In this document: positions 34,260-46,775 of the stretch, one piece after another
Position numbering within the stretch: position 1 is the stretch's first letter
Layout of the letters: the number at the start of each line of letters is the position of its first letter
Assembly (NCBI GenBank): GCA_964488865.1
Contig: CAZAWR010000013.1
Location: 1-64,000 of the forward strand
Source of the DNA: MWCO01 sp964488865
GTDB taxonomy: Bacteria; Myxococcota_A; Polyangia; Polyangiales; Polyangiaceae
Direction of reading: 5' to 3'
Length of the DNA: 64,000 nucleotides
Notes under the pieces: generated by a model
Database searches by the model: none
Seen by the model: only the letters and a program-made list of their open reading frames with translations
Told to the model about the DNA's origin: nothing
Program-made: the position numbers and the translations under genes

Positions 34260-37200
34260 ATGGATTTGCAGCAGCGTCTGAAGCAGCTCGAAGCGGTGCA
34301 CGATTGGCAGGGGGTGCTGGAGGAGCTCGAGAGAGCGATCGCAACAGAGTCTCAGCCGTCCAACAAGGCTCACCTGCACCTGCAGATCGGCCGGCTTCTC
34401 GACGAGAAGTTCTTGCAGAGCGTCAAGGCTCTGAAGCACTTCCAGGATGCGTTCAAGCTCCAGCCCGCGCTGGTGGAAGCTCTTGCGGACGCCCGACGGA
34501 TCTACTGGCGGCTCGGGAAGCTGAACATGGTGCAGAAGCTTCTTGATCTCGAGCTGAAGGTCGAGGGCGAGCCGGCCCATGTCAGCGCGCTGCTGCTCGA
34601 GATGGGCGACGTTCTGTCGGATGAAGGTGATTTCGAACGTGCGATGTCGACCTATGCGCGCGCGTTGGGAGCGTCGAAGGGCAACAACGCGGAGGCCAGT
34701 GCGTGTCTTGAGGACGTGCAGATCGAGACGGGTGGATGGCAGGATCGCGTGGCGTTTCTTCTTCGTGCGGCGCATCAAGAGCCTGAGCTGATAGCCAAGG
34801 CGCGATTGTTTCTTCGCGCTGCTCGTATCGCGAAGCGGTTTGCGCCGGAGGAGTCGGAGGGCATGCTTACGCAGGCGTTCCGTGCCGACCCGACGAACAT
34901 CCAGGTTATGACGCTGCTCGAGGCCCTTCTGGTCGAGGCCGGACGGACGGAGGAGATCGCCTCGCTCCAGCGCACGTTGCTGGACGAGACGGAGGATGGG
35001 GCTCGGCGGGGAAGCCTTGCGTTCCTGTTCGGCCTGCGCTGGGCTACGCGGCATCAGAACCTCGACTTGGGGGCGCAGCTTGCCGAGGAGGCGTTGCGAT
35101 TCGACCCAGATAACGAGGCGGCATTCCTGTTCCTTCGCGAGGTGTATGGGACGCGGGACGGCGCGTGGGACCGAGTGGTTCAGATCGCGAACGGCGCGTA
35201 CGACGGAGCTCAACTGTCGGGCAGCCGGATGTTCCTGCTGTCGCAGCTCGGGCTCGTGTACTGGCAGAAGCTCGGGAACATGCTCGAGGCGCAACGGGCC
35301 TTTGAGCGATTGGCGTCGTTGTCGGCGGCGCACCCGAGTCTTGTGGCCTTCGAGGCGCAGATTGGACAGAAGCTGAAGCCCGTTTCGGTGGGGCAGCCTG
35401 TCGACGTCTCGCCGGTTCCTCCGCTCGCTGAGGTGTCCGCGACGGCCGCCGAAGCGGAGGTGGAGGTCGGTGAAGCGGAGGTGGAGGTCGGCGAAGCGGA
35501 GGTGGAGGTCGGCGAAGCGGAGGTGGAGGTCGGCGAAGCGGAGGTGGNNNNNNNNNNNNNNNNNNNNNNNNNNNNNNNNNNNNNNNNNNNNNNNNNNNNN
35601 NNNNNNNNNNNNNNNNNNNNNNNNNNNNNNNNNNNNNNNNNNNNNNNAGCTCGGCGAAGAAGTGTCGGACTCGGCCGCCATGCAGGGCGAGGCGATGGTT
35701 GGGGAAGACGCGGACAAGATCGACGAGTTGCGGCAGGCTGCGGTGACGCAGGAGGGTAGCAAGCGTTTCAACGAGCTCGTTCGAACCCTCATGTCGCTGG
35801 CGGATCTCGTGCCGAACGTTTCGGAGAAGATCGACCTCTATCAGCGTGCGGCGGACCTGTTCGTGACGAAGTTTGCGAACCAAGCCGAGGCGATCAAGGC
35901 GTACGAGAAGGTGGTCGAGTACGACCCGGGGAACCGTCAGGCCGTCGACTACTTGCTGCAGATGTACGAAAAGCGGCGAGACTGGGAGAACCTCATCCGG
36001 CTGCGCCAGTCCGAGGCGAAGGCACTCCCGCCCGACCGTCGTGTTGCGGAGTTGGTTGACATTGCAGACGTGGCGACGAAGCGACTTCGGAAGCCCGACA
36101 TCTGCATCGACCTGTGGAACGCCGTTCTCGAAGCCGATTCTGACAACCAGCAGGCGCTGGAGGCGGTGGCGCCGTTGCTGGAGCATGCGCGCAGGTTCGA
36201 GGAGCTGGTTCGAGTGCTCGAGAAGCAGGTGGAGACGACGTACGAGGAGAAGGCGAAGATCCTGCTGCTGACGAAGCTGGGGACGATCTACGGGGACCGG
36301 TTGCAGAACGAGGAAGGTGCTGTGGAGGCGTGGAGGCTTCTGCTCGCCTTGCAGCCGAACGACCGGCGGGCCCAAGAGCAGCTTCGGAAGAAGTACATAA
36401 CGTTGCGTCGATGGGACGACTTGGAGCTGTTCTATTCTGAGTCGGGCAAGTGGGACGAGTTCATCCGTGTGCTCGAGTCGGAAGAGAGCAAGGAAGCGGA
36501 CCCGGAGGGGAAGATCTCGTTGTTGATGAAGGTCGCGCAGCTCTGGAACGATCAGAAGGGGAAGCCAGACCGAGCCGCGCGCGCGTTGGAGAAGGTGCTC
36601 AGCATTGACGAGAACCACCTGGCGGCGGCCGAGGCGTTGATCCCGATCTACCAGGAAGCGGACAATGCGAAGGGGCTTGCCAAGGCGATCGAGGTGAAGC
36701 TCTCTCACGAGCAGGACGACTTCACGAAGCTCGAGTTGCTGCGTGAGGTGGCGCAACTGTACGAAGGGAAAGTCAGGGACCCCGAGCGCGCGTTCGAGCG
36801 CTATCTTTCGGCGTTCGAGATTTCGCCTGGGGACGAAGCCTGCCGAGAGGACGTGGAGCGGCTCGCGAAGGCCATTGGCACGTGGGACAGTGTGATCGCC
36901 TCCTACCGTCGTGCCATCGAGACGGCGGAGCGTGAGGGAGAGCAGGAGCTTTCGGTCTCGCTTCATTTGAAGCTCGGCCGGGTGCTAGTGGACGAGGTGA
37001 ACAACGTAGACCAGGCGCTGCTCGAGTTCCGGTCCGTATACGATGTGGACGGTGAGAACTCTGAGGCGATCGTGGCGCTCGAGAGTCTGTATCGTCAGAC
37101 CTCGAGGTTCGACGATCTGCTTGGGATCTACGAGAAGAAGCGCGACTTGACCGAGGACTTCGACCAGAAGAGGGAGGTCCTGTACGCGATCGCTGGGCTC

Positions 37201-40200
37201 TACGAGTCCGAGATGCGCCAGCCCGCGCGAGCGATCGAAACGTACGTGGCGGTGCTCGAGGAGGACCCGACGGATGTGCAGGCGCTCAAGGCATTGGACG
37301 CGTTGTACCGAGCGCAGGGAGATTACTCGAGCTACGCGGACGTGTTGCGCCGCTTGATTGAGCTGGATGTGACCGAAGCGGAGCTGATCGACCTGAAGTA
37401 TCGATTGGGGTCGACCCTGGAGCAGCATCTGTCCGACTCGCTGGGAGCCCTGCAGAACTACCGCGAGATTTTGTTCGTCGATCAGAACCACGACGGGGCG
37501 AGGAACGCGCTGGAGTCGATGCTGTCGAACGAGGATCTTGCGGCGGAGGCTGCGCAGATACTCGACCCGATCTACGAAGCGCGGGAAGACTGGGAGAGGC
37601 TCCTTGGGGTGCTGGAGGTGCTCGCTTCCGGCCAGGACGACGTGGTGTCTCGGGTGGACATTCTTCGTCGAATCTCCCGAACGGCGGCCGGCCAGCTCAA
37701 CGATCTGGAGCGAGCGTTTGCCGCGCAGGCTCGGGCGTTGAAGGAGGACCCTGCGAACGTGGAGGCTCGCAGGGAGTTGGAGGTTCTGGCTGAGGAGTCT
37801 TCGGCGTGGACCAAGCTAGAGGCGATCTTCTCGGAGATCGCGACGAGTTTGACGGATGTCGAACTGGCGCGCGACTACTGGATGCGCTTGGCCGGGATCG
37901 AGGAGAGGCTCGACAAGATCGATGCGGCTGCGGCCGGGTATGGGCATGTGCTGTCCCTTGATCCTGCGGACCAAGAGGCGCTTGCCGCTCTCGATGCGCT
38001 GTACCGTCGCACGGAGCGATGGGAGGATTTGATCGGGGTGTTCCGCAAGCGGATCGAGCTGATGGAAGACCTTGTCGACCGGGAGAGGTTGTATGCGCAG
38101 ATGGCGCAGGTCTACGAGACGCGGTTGGGGCGTCCGGAGGATGCGATCGCGGCGTATCAAGAAGTGTTGGCGTTGGACGAGACCAGCCAAGTGGCGCTCG
38201 TTGCGTTGGACGCTCTGTTCACGCGTCAGCAGATGTGGCTCGAGCTTGCGGACAATCTCGAGGCACAGTTGCGTCTGGCGGAGTTGGACGAGGACGAGCG
38301 TACGTTGATGCTCAGGCTTGGTGCTTTGCGCGAGTCGAAGATGAGCCAAGTGGAGCAGGCGGTCGACATTTACCGTCAGGTGTTGGACCGGGACATGGGC
38401 AACGAGCAGGCCCTGCGCGCGCTGGAGCGCCTGGGTTCGATGCCGGATTACGAGCTCACGATCGCTGAGATCCTCGAACCTCTCTACCGACAGGTGGGGG
38501 ACTTCGCGAAGCTGATTGGGGTGCACGAGGTTCAGGTGCGCCGGACGGACGATCCTGTTCGCCGTGTCGAGTTGCTTCACCAGATCGCATCTCTGTACGA
38601 AGACGCGGCGGGGGATCTTCACGCTGCGTTCGACACGTTGGCGCGGGCATTGGCGGAGGATCCGGCGCACGAGTCGACGCAAGCGGCTTTGGAGCGGCTG
38701 GCGCGAGCGACGTCGCGGTTCGCCGACCTGGCGAGGGTGTACGAGACCCTGGCGGGTGGGCAAGAGGACGCGTTCTTGGCGAGTCAGCTTTACTCGATTG
38801 CGGCGCGCGTTTTCGAGCAGGACCTGGGGGACGTCGACAACGCGGTGAAGCACTACCGCAAGGTTTTGAGCATCGATCCGACGAACCTGTCAGCGGCAGA
38901 AGCGCTGGAGGGATTGTTCAGGGGAGCGGAGCGATTCGCCGATCTGTCCGCGGTGTTGCAGACGAAGGCAGAGATTGTCGACGACCCGGTGGAGAAGAAG
39001 GCAGCGTTGTTCCAGGCGGCGGCGATCGAAGAGGAGATGCTCGAGCGACCTGAGGAGGCGATCAAGGTTTACCTTCGCGCGCTGGAGACGGACCCGGACG
39101 ATTTGCAGGCGGTGGATGCGCTGATCGGTCAGTACCTGGGCTTGAAGCGCTGGGAAGACTTGCTGGGGGTGTACACGAAGAAGGTCGACCTGGTGTTCGA
39201 CCCTGAGGAGAAGAAGCTCATCTACTATCAGATGGGTGCGGTGTACGAGCGGGAGCTTGGTGACGTAGCGCGAGCGATCGACACGTACCAGAGGGTGCTC
39301 GAGCTGGATCCGGACGACCTGCAGGCGCTTGGGCGACTTGACGTCTTGTATCAGACGTCGGGGGCATGGGCGGAGCTCTTGACGGTGCTGCAGCACGAGT
39401 CTGAGCTGACGATGGATGCGGCGGAGGCGATATCGTACCAGTACCGGATCGCGGAGCTGTACGAGAAGCACTTGGAGGACGTGCCGCGGGCGATTGAGTT
39501 GTACCGGGACATCCTGATGCAGCAAGCGGACCACGAGCCGACGTTGCAGGCGTTGGAGCGGTTGAAGGATGGGGATCAGGAGCCGTTGGCAGCGGCGAGC
39601 GTGCTGGAGCCCTTCTACGATGGGGCAGCGCAGTGGCCGAAGCTGATCAGCGTGTTGGAGGTGCAAGTTCGCTTCCAAGACGACCCGTTCATGCAGGTGG
39701 ATCTGCTGCATCGAATTGCGGCGCTGTACGAGGATAATCTGCAGGATCACCGTTCCGCGTTCGACACATACGCGCGGGCGTTGTCGTTGGACAACACGAA
39801 CCAGGACACGCTGGCTGCGCTGGAGAGGTTGGCGGCGGTGACGGATCGTTGGGCCCAGACGGCCGGTCTGTACGACCGTGAGCTGGACCGGCTCGGCGAC
39901 AACCCGGACTGGTTCGTGGAGCTCGGGTTGCGGACGGCGGCAATTTACGAGACACAGCTGGAGGATTTGGACAGCGCGGTGGCGCGTTTTCGGAAGGTGC
40001 TCGGTGTGGCACCGGAGAACGAGCAGGCGCTCAGCTCGCTCGACCGGCTGTTCGAGATGACGGAGCGGTGGGGAGACCTGGCGCAGGTGTTGGTTCGGGA
40101 AGCGGAGGTCACGGCGGATCCGGACCGCGTTCTCGATTTCCGGTTCCGACTCGGCCAGGTGTACCAGCACCGGTTGGACGACATCGACCAGGCGGTGGCG

Positions 40201-43200
40201 TCGTACCGCGAAGTGATCACAGCGATGCCGGAGCACGAGCACGCGCTCGAGGCGCTCGAGCTTTTGTTCGGCAAGGGGGTCAAGCAGGCCGAGATCGCGG
40301 AAGTTCTCGAGCCGTTGTACACGGACAACGCGCAATGGGAGAAGCTGGCTGGCGTTCACGAGGCGCAGCTTGCGCATCTGCGAGAGCCTCATGATCGGCT
40401 GGCCATGTACTTCCGGATCGCGGAGGACTACGAGCACAACCTGCTCGATCCTGTCCGTGCCATGGACGTGTTCGTTCGTGCGATCAAGGAGTTCCCGCAG
40501 GACGAGAGGGTCGGCGAGGACATCGAGCGTCTTGCTGCAGACACGGATGGTGGATGGGATCGGCTGGGCAATGCTTACGCGGACGTGCTCGACGTGCAGC
40601 AAGACCCAGGGGTGCAGAAGGCGATTGGGAAGCGGCACGCGAGGGTGTTCGAGGAAGAGTTGCAGCAGATCGACAACGCGGTGGCTACCTATCGCTACGT
40701 GCTGGGAGTCGACGCTGCGGACGCGGACGCGTTGACGAACCTGGATCGCATTTTCGAGGCGATGGAGCAGTGGGCTGAGCTAGCGCAGGTGTTGGAGCAG
40801 CGACTCAAGCCCTCCGAAGAACCGGTGGATCTCGTGGAGCTTCACGGTCGACTGGGAGCGGTGTACGAGGAGCGGTTGCAGCAGTACGACGATGCCATTC
40901 GCGTGTACCGCCGCATATTCGATGAGCTCGACCCATCGCACGAGGAAGCGATTTCGGCGCTCGAGCGGTTGTACGAGTACAAGGAAGCCTGGGCGGAGCT
41001 CAACGTCGTGTACGAGCGACAGCTCGACAACGCGATGGGGGACGCCGAGGAAGCTGACATTCGCGCGAAGATGGCGCGACTGGCGGCGGAACGTCTCGGG
41101 GACATCGACGCGTCGATCGACACGTGGAAGCGCGTGTTGGACCTTCGGGGTGAAGACGTGGAGGCGCTCGGAGCGCTGGCGAACCTGTACGAGGGGCGCG
41201 GCCAGTGGGCGGAGCTGTGCGACGTACTCGAGAGGCAGTTTGACATTGCGGAGTCGGACGAGGCGCGAGTGAGCATTCGGCTTCGGAGGGCACACGTTTT
41301 CCTGGTGCGTCTCAACCGCGACGAAGAGGCGATCGACGACTACCAGCGGGTGTTGGACATCGACTACGCGAACGTGGATGCACTTCGTGCGATTGCGAAC
41401 ATCTGGCGAGCGCGCAGCGACGCGTACGAGCTCGTGCAGGCGTTGCACAATCTGGTCGAGCGTGCGTCGGCGGTTCTGGAGGCGCCGGAGCTCAAGGCGG
41501 TCTTCAGGGAGCAGGGGGTCACCTACGGGACGGTGTTGGTGCAGCCGTTCGACGCGGCGGAAGCCTGGACGCGGCTGTTGGAGGTCGACCCGGGTGATTT
41601 CGAGGCGCTAGACGCGCTGGAGGCGATCTACCGTCAGGATGAGCGGTACACGGACGTCGTCGATGTGAAGATGCGACGTGCGGAGGCTTTGTCGGAGCCG
41701 GAGGAGAAGATCCGTGAGCTACTGGAGGTCACGCGGATCTGGGAGGAGCAGGTTGGCGATCGGGACTCGGGGACGATGGCGTTCGAGCGGGTGTTGGGGA
41801 TCGACCCGACGCACGACGAGGCATTCCTGGCGCTCGAGTCGTTGCATTCGGCGGCGGAGAGATGGGAGCCGTTGATCGAGTTGTACCTGTCGCGGCTCGA
41901 GACGCGCGAGGCGATAGCGGACCGAACGCAGTTGTTGCGAAAGATTGCTGGGGTGTTCGAGGAGCGGGTCGACGACAAGAATCAGGCGTTCGACGCGTTG
42001 TTGCAGGCGTTCGAGGAAGACTACGGCGACAACGAGACGTCTCGCTACTTGGAGAAGATGGCGCAGGCCACGAACCGATGGAGCGAGCTGATTCAGACGG
42101 CGAACACGTGGCTGCAGGGGGAGCAGGAGAAGCAGGACAACACGAAGGTGATCCAGCTCTGCCTGCGACTTGCGAAGTGGTACGGGGAGGATCTGGGGCA
42201 TGCGCAGTATGCGCAGCCGTACTTCCAGAAGGTGATGCAGCTGGATCCGACGAACGTGGCGGTGCTGCGTCAGATGGGGAACCTGTACCGGAAGAACCAG
42301 CAGTGGCAGGAGCTGGGCCGGACGTTGACGGAAGCGCTCAAGCACGCGACGTCGGAGAGGGACCGGAAGGAGATCCAAACGGAGCTCGGAGAGTTGCTGG
42401 AGAAGCAGCTGAACGAGATCGAGAAGGGGATGATGTTCTACAAGAACGCTCTCGAGGTGGACCCGCACCATTTGCCGGCGCTGGAAGCGCTGGAGCGGAT
42501 CTACGCGGAGCGGGAGCAGTACCGGGAGCTGGTGGACATTCTGACGGCGAAGGTTGTGTCGAAGCGGGAGGAGCCGGAGGAGGTCGCAGCGATCCAGGTT
42601 CGGGTGGGTGGTCTGTTCGAGACGACGTTGAACGATCTCGAGAGGGCGACGAAGGCGTACGAGGCTGCGCTGGATGCGGAGCCGTCGAACCTGCTTGCGA
42701 TGCGCGGTTTGGAGCGCATTTTCGGGGCCCAGGGTAACTGGACCGAGATGGTCAAGGTCTTGGAGCAGCAGCTGGACGTGGTGCCGACGGAGCGGGAGCG
42801 AATCGAAGTCCTGATGAAGTTGGCGTTGATCTACGAGGAGCAGTTCCTGAAGTCGGACGAGGCGGCAGCGCGGTTCGAGCAGGTCCTCGACGTGGATCCG
42901 GGCCAGGAGCCTGCGCTGGTGGGGCTGGAGCGTTGCTACGCGAAGCTTCGTCAGTGGTTGGACCTCGTGAATACCTACGAGCGGCACATCTCGGTGACGC
43001 TGGACCGTGGGTTGAAGGTCGAGCTGTTCGGTTACGTGGCGCAAGTGTTTGCGGACGAAGTGCAGGACGTGGACCGAGCGATCGACGCGTACCAGAGCAT
43101 CGTCGATTTGGACGACACGAACATCGGTGCGCTGGAAGCTCTCGCGAAGCTGTACGAGCGAAAGGACAGCGCCGCGGATGCGATTGACTACATGACGCGG

Positions 43201-45732
43201 GTGGCTGAGTTGACGGCGGATGGTGCTCAGCGGGTGGAGATGTACTACAGGATCGGCCATTCGCTGGACACGCAGCTTGGGGATCGTGTAGCGGCGCGGG
43301 AGCGGTACGAGATGGCGTTGGATCTCGATCCTGCGCATCTGGCCACGCTGGCGGCGCTGAAGGACATAGCGATCGACGCTGCGGAGTACGATCAGGCTGC
43401 GAGGTATCTTGATCAAGAGCAGATGCACACGCAGTCTGCGCGGTCCCGGGCCAAGCTGTTGGTCGAGCTTGGCAATCTTCGCGAGGAGCATCTCGAGGAG
43501 CACGATCTGGCGGTGCAGGCGTACGAGCTTGCGCTGCAGGCGGACCCAGAGAGCGAGGAAGCGGCGCGGCCGTTGCTGGAGGAGTACGTGCGCGTGGGGC
43601 GGTGGGAAGAGGCGGATCCGCTTGCGGACATGCTGCTGAAGAAGGGGGCGAGCAAGCTGGAGCGTTACGAGCTTCACCACTTGTTCGCGATGCAAGGCAA
43701 GGTTGCGTCGGAGCTCGGCAACAACGAGAAGGCCTTGAAGTCGTACAAGGAGGCGCACCACCTCGACCTGACGGACCAGGAGACGATCCGTGGGTTGGCG
43801 GAGGTGAGCTTCAAGATGGGCGACTGGGCGAGCGCCTTGTCGAACTATCAGAAGGTGCTCACCGCCCTCGAGGAGGGGGACCGGGAAGAGCGAGCGAACG
43901 TCTACTTCAAGCTGGGCTGCATCAAGCGTGAGCAAGGGCAGCTCAAGCAAGCGGTCAACAACTTCGAGAAGGCGCTTGCCATCGACGATGCGCATCGGGT
44001 CACGCTCGAGGCGATGGTCAGCATCTACGCGGGGCTGTCCGACTGGAAGCAGGTTTGCGCGTACAAGCGTCAGATCCTCGACAACGTTTTCGAGGCGGAC
44101 GAGCGGTTCCTGATGCTCAACGACGTGGGTGACATCTGGGCGGAGAAGGAGAACAACCTTCCGAAGGCTATCGAGACGCTCGAAGAGGCGTTGGAGCTCA
44201 AGCCGGACAACCACGTGCTGCTGCACAAGCTCCTCGGGCTGTATCAGAAGACGCGGAACTACGAGCGGATGATCGACACCATTCAGGCGATCTCCGAGCT
44301 GGAGCCCAACCCGGAGCGCAAGGCGCGCTATCTGTACACGATGGCGCAGCTGTACCGCGATCAGAACGACATGGGTCGTGCGGTGGAGCTGTTCAACGAG
44401 GCCTTGGACCTGAACCCGGACTTCCTCGAGTCGTTCGAGCGCATCAACAAGATCCTCACGACGCAGAAGGACTGGAAGCAGTTGGAGCGGGCGTTCCGTA
44501 AGATGATCCACCGCATCGCGGGCAAGGGTAAGGTGGATCTGGAGTACAACCTCTGGCACAACCTCGGCATCGTGTATCGGGATCGGCTGAGCGACGTGGA
44601 GAAGTCGATCGAAGCGTTCCGCATGGCGTCTCGGATCAAGCCGGACGACATCACGGAGAGGCAGATCCTGGCCGAGCTGTACGAGACAGCGAACCAGCTC
44701 GACCTTGCGGTGGAGGAACAGCAGGAGATTCTGCGCAGGGATCCGACGCAGGTGGCACCCTATCGAGCTCTCTACCAGCTGTACTATCAGAAGCAGGCGT
44801 ACGACGAGGCGTGGTGCATGTGTGGAGCGCTTTCGTTCTTGCGTCGGGCGGACGAGGACCAGCAGAAGTTCTACGAGGACTACCGGCCGAAGGGTATCCC
44901 GCAGGTGCGGAGCCGTCTGGACAACGACTCGTGGCGCAAGCACGTGTACCATCGGACGGAGGATCAGACGATTGGTTTGATCTTCGAGATGCTGACGAGC
45001 GCGGCGCTGACGGCGAAGATGCAGCAGCTCAAGGCGGCGAATCAGCTTCCGGTCCTCGACAAGCGGTACAAGCAGGAGCCGCACACCACGACGGTTACGT
45101 TCGCGAAGACGTTCTTCCACGTGGCGAAGGTGTTGGGGATCACGCCGCCCGAGTTGTACGTGCACACGAACATCCAGGGCGGGCTGACCGCGGCTCCGAT
45201 CATGCCGTTTGCGTCCGTTGCTGGGCAGAGCGTGCTGTCCGGGTTCACGCCGCACGAGCTGTCGTTCATCGTGGCGAAGCACCTCTCGAACTATCGGGGT
45301 GAGCATTACATCAAGAACATCTTCCCGACGCAGAGTGAGCTGACGCAGTTGTTCTTTGCTGGCCTGCGGATGGTTTTGCCAGACGCGCCGGTCCCGCCGG
45401 AGATGGTTCAGAACGTCGACGTCACGGCGAAGACTCTGGCGACGATGATGCAACCTCAGCATCGTGAGGGGTTGCGGCACGTGGTTCGGAAGTTCATGGA
45501 CACCAAGGGCGCCATCAACCTGAAGAGGTGGTTGCAGGCGACCGACCTCACGGCGTGTCGTGCGGGGCTGCTGGTGTGCGGGGACCTCGAAATCGCGAAG
45601 AAGATTCTTCTGATAGAGCCGCAGGTGCCTGGGGACCTCACGCCGGAGGACAAGATCACGGAGATGATCGTGTTCTCGGTGTCGAACGAGTACTTTGCGT
45701 TGCGCAAGGCGCTCGGGCTGACGATCGGCTGA
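34260..45732 (+). CDS. giant TPR protein, GltI-like, with pseudopeptidase-like C-terminus (interrupted by an assembly gap)
   Basis: About 3,790 residues are visible (429 before and 3,360 after the gap). There is no signal peptide, so it is cytoplasmic. Before the gap lie TPRs and then an acidic EAEVEVG repeat; after it come dozens of degenerate TPR or TPR-like repeats of about 34-40 residues (RAIETYVAVLEEDPTDVQALKALDALY and kin). The last about 300 residues (from RADEDQQKFYEDYRPKG) form a non-TPR domain resembling an M48 peptidase whose HExxH site is lost (VAKHLSNYRGEHY). M. xanthus GltI is a cytoplasmic TPR protein of about this size at the same place. The two halves are in different frames only because 100 Ns are a placeholder; a missing length divisible by three restores one frame. 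Ribosome binding site GAGGG precedes ATG 34260. Confidence 0.82.
35451..35547 (+). repeat. 21-bp tandem repeat in the giant TPR gene
   Basis: Four full copies and a 13-bp partial copy of a 21-bp unit encoding EAEVEVG, running straight into the gap. Copies are almost identical (one T/C difference), which explains why the assembly failed here. The array encodes an acidic, probably disordered linker between N-terminal TPRs and the main TPR solenoid. Confidence 0.97.
35548..35647. other. assembly gap (100 N)
   Basis: Exactly 100 Ns, the usual placeholder for a gap of unknown size. Frame continuity across it requires a true length divisible by three. It probably hides more copies of the 21-bp repeat, since LGEE follows the gap. 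Confidence 0.98.
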
Positions 45733-45802
45733 CGTCCACCCTTCCTTTGGTTCTTTCCGACCCAAACATCACCCACCGATCCGGCGGCTGTCGTTCGGCA
45801 GC

Positions 45803-45971
45803 TAGACCCAAATCAAGCGCTTCGCGCTGCTTTGGGTCTAGGTTTCTCTAAGGGGGCTTTCGCAAAGCCCCCTCGCCGCGCTCACCGCGGCTCACCCCCA
45901 AACGCCTCGCTTTCGGCTCGGATAGCCCCAAACCCAAGTACGTTCTTCGAACAGCGCTTGATTTGGGGCTA
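45803..45971. repeat. three successive hairpins at a convergent junction
   Basis: Hairpin 1 pairs TAGACCCAAA (45803-45812) with TTTGGGTCTA (45831-45840) around AGCGCTTCGCGCT. Hairpin 2 is AGGGGGCTTT-cgc-AAAGCCCCCT (45851-45873). Hairpin 3 pairs TAGCCCCAAA (45923-45932) with TTTGGGGCTA (45962-45971). They fill the 278-bp gap between the giant TPR gene and a barrel gene facing it. Termination on both strands is a likely role, but three hairpins are more than needed. Confidence 0.85.
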
Positions 45972-46010
45972 GCCGGGTCGTGGGTTGACGATGGGAAGTG
46001 GTCGGGGGTG

Positions 46011-46709
46011 TCAGCGCATGGGGTCGAAGACGCCGCGCAACCCGAGGGAGAAGAAGGAGTGGGTCGCGCTGTCGACCTCTCCGGAGGTTCCGGGCGGAGG
46101 TGTGTCCGGGCGGCTTCCGTAGGTGCCGACGTCGAGGGATAGGTAGGGGCCGAAGCCGATCATGCTGTGGGGGTACCAATCGCCGCCGATGGCGAGGTGG
46201 AGCCAGTCGATGCCGGCGTAGCGGCGTTCGTCCTTGTGGCCCTCCCACTGCAGATCGTAGCGCATGGAACGGTAGCCGATGCCAGCGCGCATCCAGGGGT
46301 CAAAGGCAGCTCCGTTGACGAGGTGATAGTCGACGCCGGCTCCTAGGGCGATGGACGTGGCCTCGCAGGTTCCGCCGTTGGGGCAGTTGTCGTTCTCGGC
46401 GAACGTGCCGTAGTCGAAGCGACCGTGCAGGGCTACGTAGCGGCTGATCCCGTAGGCGAGGTCCACTCCGAAGGAGGGGCCCGCGCCGGTGTAGGCGCGC
46501 TGAGGAAACCGCTGTTCGGCGCTTCCCATGGGAACGAGGTAGGCGAGCTTGGGGGCCAGAATGAAGTGCCCTGAAAGATCGTCGGGTGCGGCTCGAAGAG
46601 GAACCGGGATCGGCTGGTCTTCGTAGTTGGCTGCAGCGATGCTGGGGGCCAGGAGCGTCAGGAGGCTCGCGGCTGCCAGCGCCAAGTGCTTGGGGAGGGG
46701 GGAAAGCAT
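46011..46709 (-). CDS. small outer-membrane beta-barrel protein
   Basis: 232 residues: a signal peptide (HLALAAASLLTLLAPSIAAA) and a barrel of alternating strands (FILAPKLAYLVP, FGVDLAYGISRYVALHGRFDYG, SIALGAGVDYHLV, FFSLGLRGVFDPMR) with a short Cys pair (NCPNGGTC). It has the look of the OmpW/OmpA-like barrels of Myxococcota; the substrate is unknown. The next upstream gene is a second barrel 66 bp away, so the two probably form an operon. Whether either belongs to the Glt/Nfs-like machine is not shown. Confidence 0.7.
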   Translation of the reverse strand: MLSPLPKHLALAAASLLTLLAPSIAAANYEDQPIPVPLRAAPDDLSGHFILAPKLAYLVPMGSAEQRFPQRAYTGAGPSFGVDLAYGISRYVALHGRFDYGTFAENDNCPNGGTCEATSIALGAGVDYHLVNGAAFDPWMRAGIGYRSMRYDLQWEGHKDERRYAGIDWLHLAIGGDWYPHSMIGFGPYLSLDVGTYGSRPDTPPPGTSGEVDSATHSFFSLGLRGVFDPMR

Positions 46710-46775
46710 GGGGGTTCACATCTAGGCCAAGTCAGGCCATGTCTGCAATGCCGTGTGGTGGACAAGCGAAGGGGC

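Noticed and set aside
35451..35547. CRISPR array
   Set aside because: Units are contiguous 21-mers in frame with no spacers and encode an acidic linker; no cas genes in the window.
34260..45732. Frameshift or split gene in the giant TPR protein
   Set aside because: The change of frame occurs exactly across a 100-N placeholder, so it is an assembly effect and not evidence of a broken gene.
41719..45765. 1348-codon minus-strand frame
   Set aside because: Mirror frame of the giant TPR gene, generated by its regular GC-rich codons; repeats in it follow the TPR period of the real gene.
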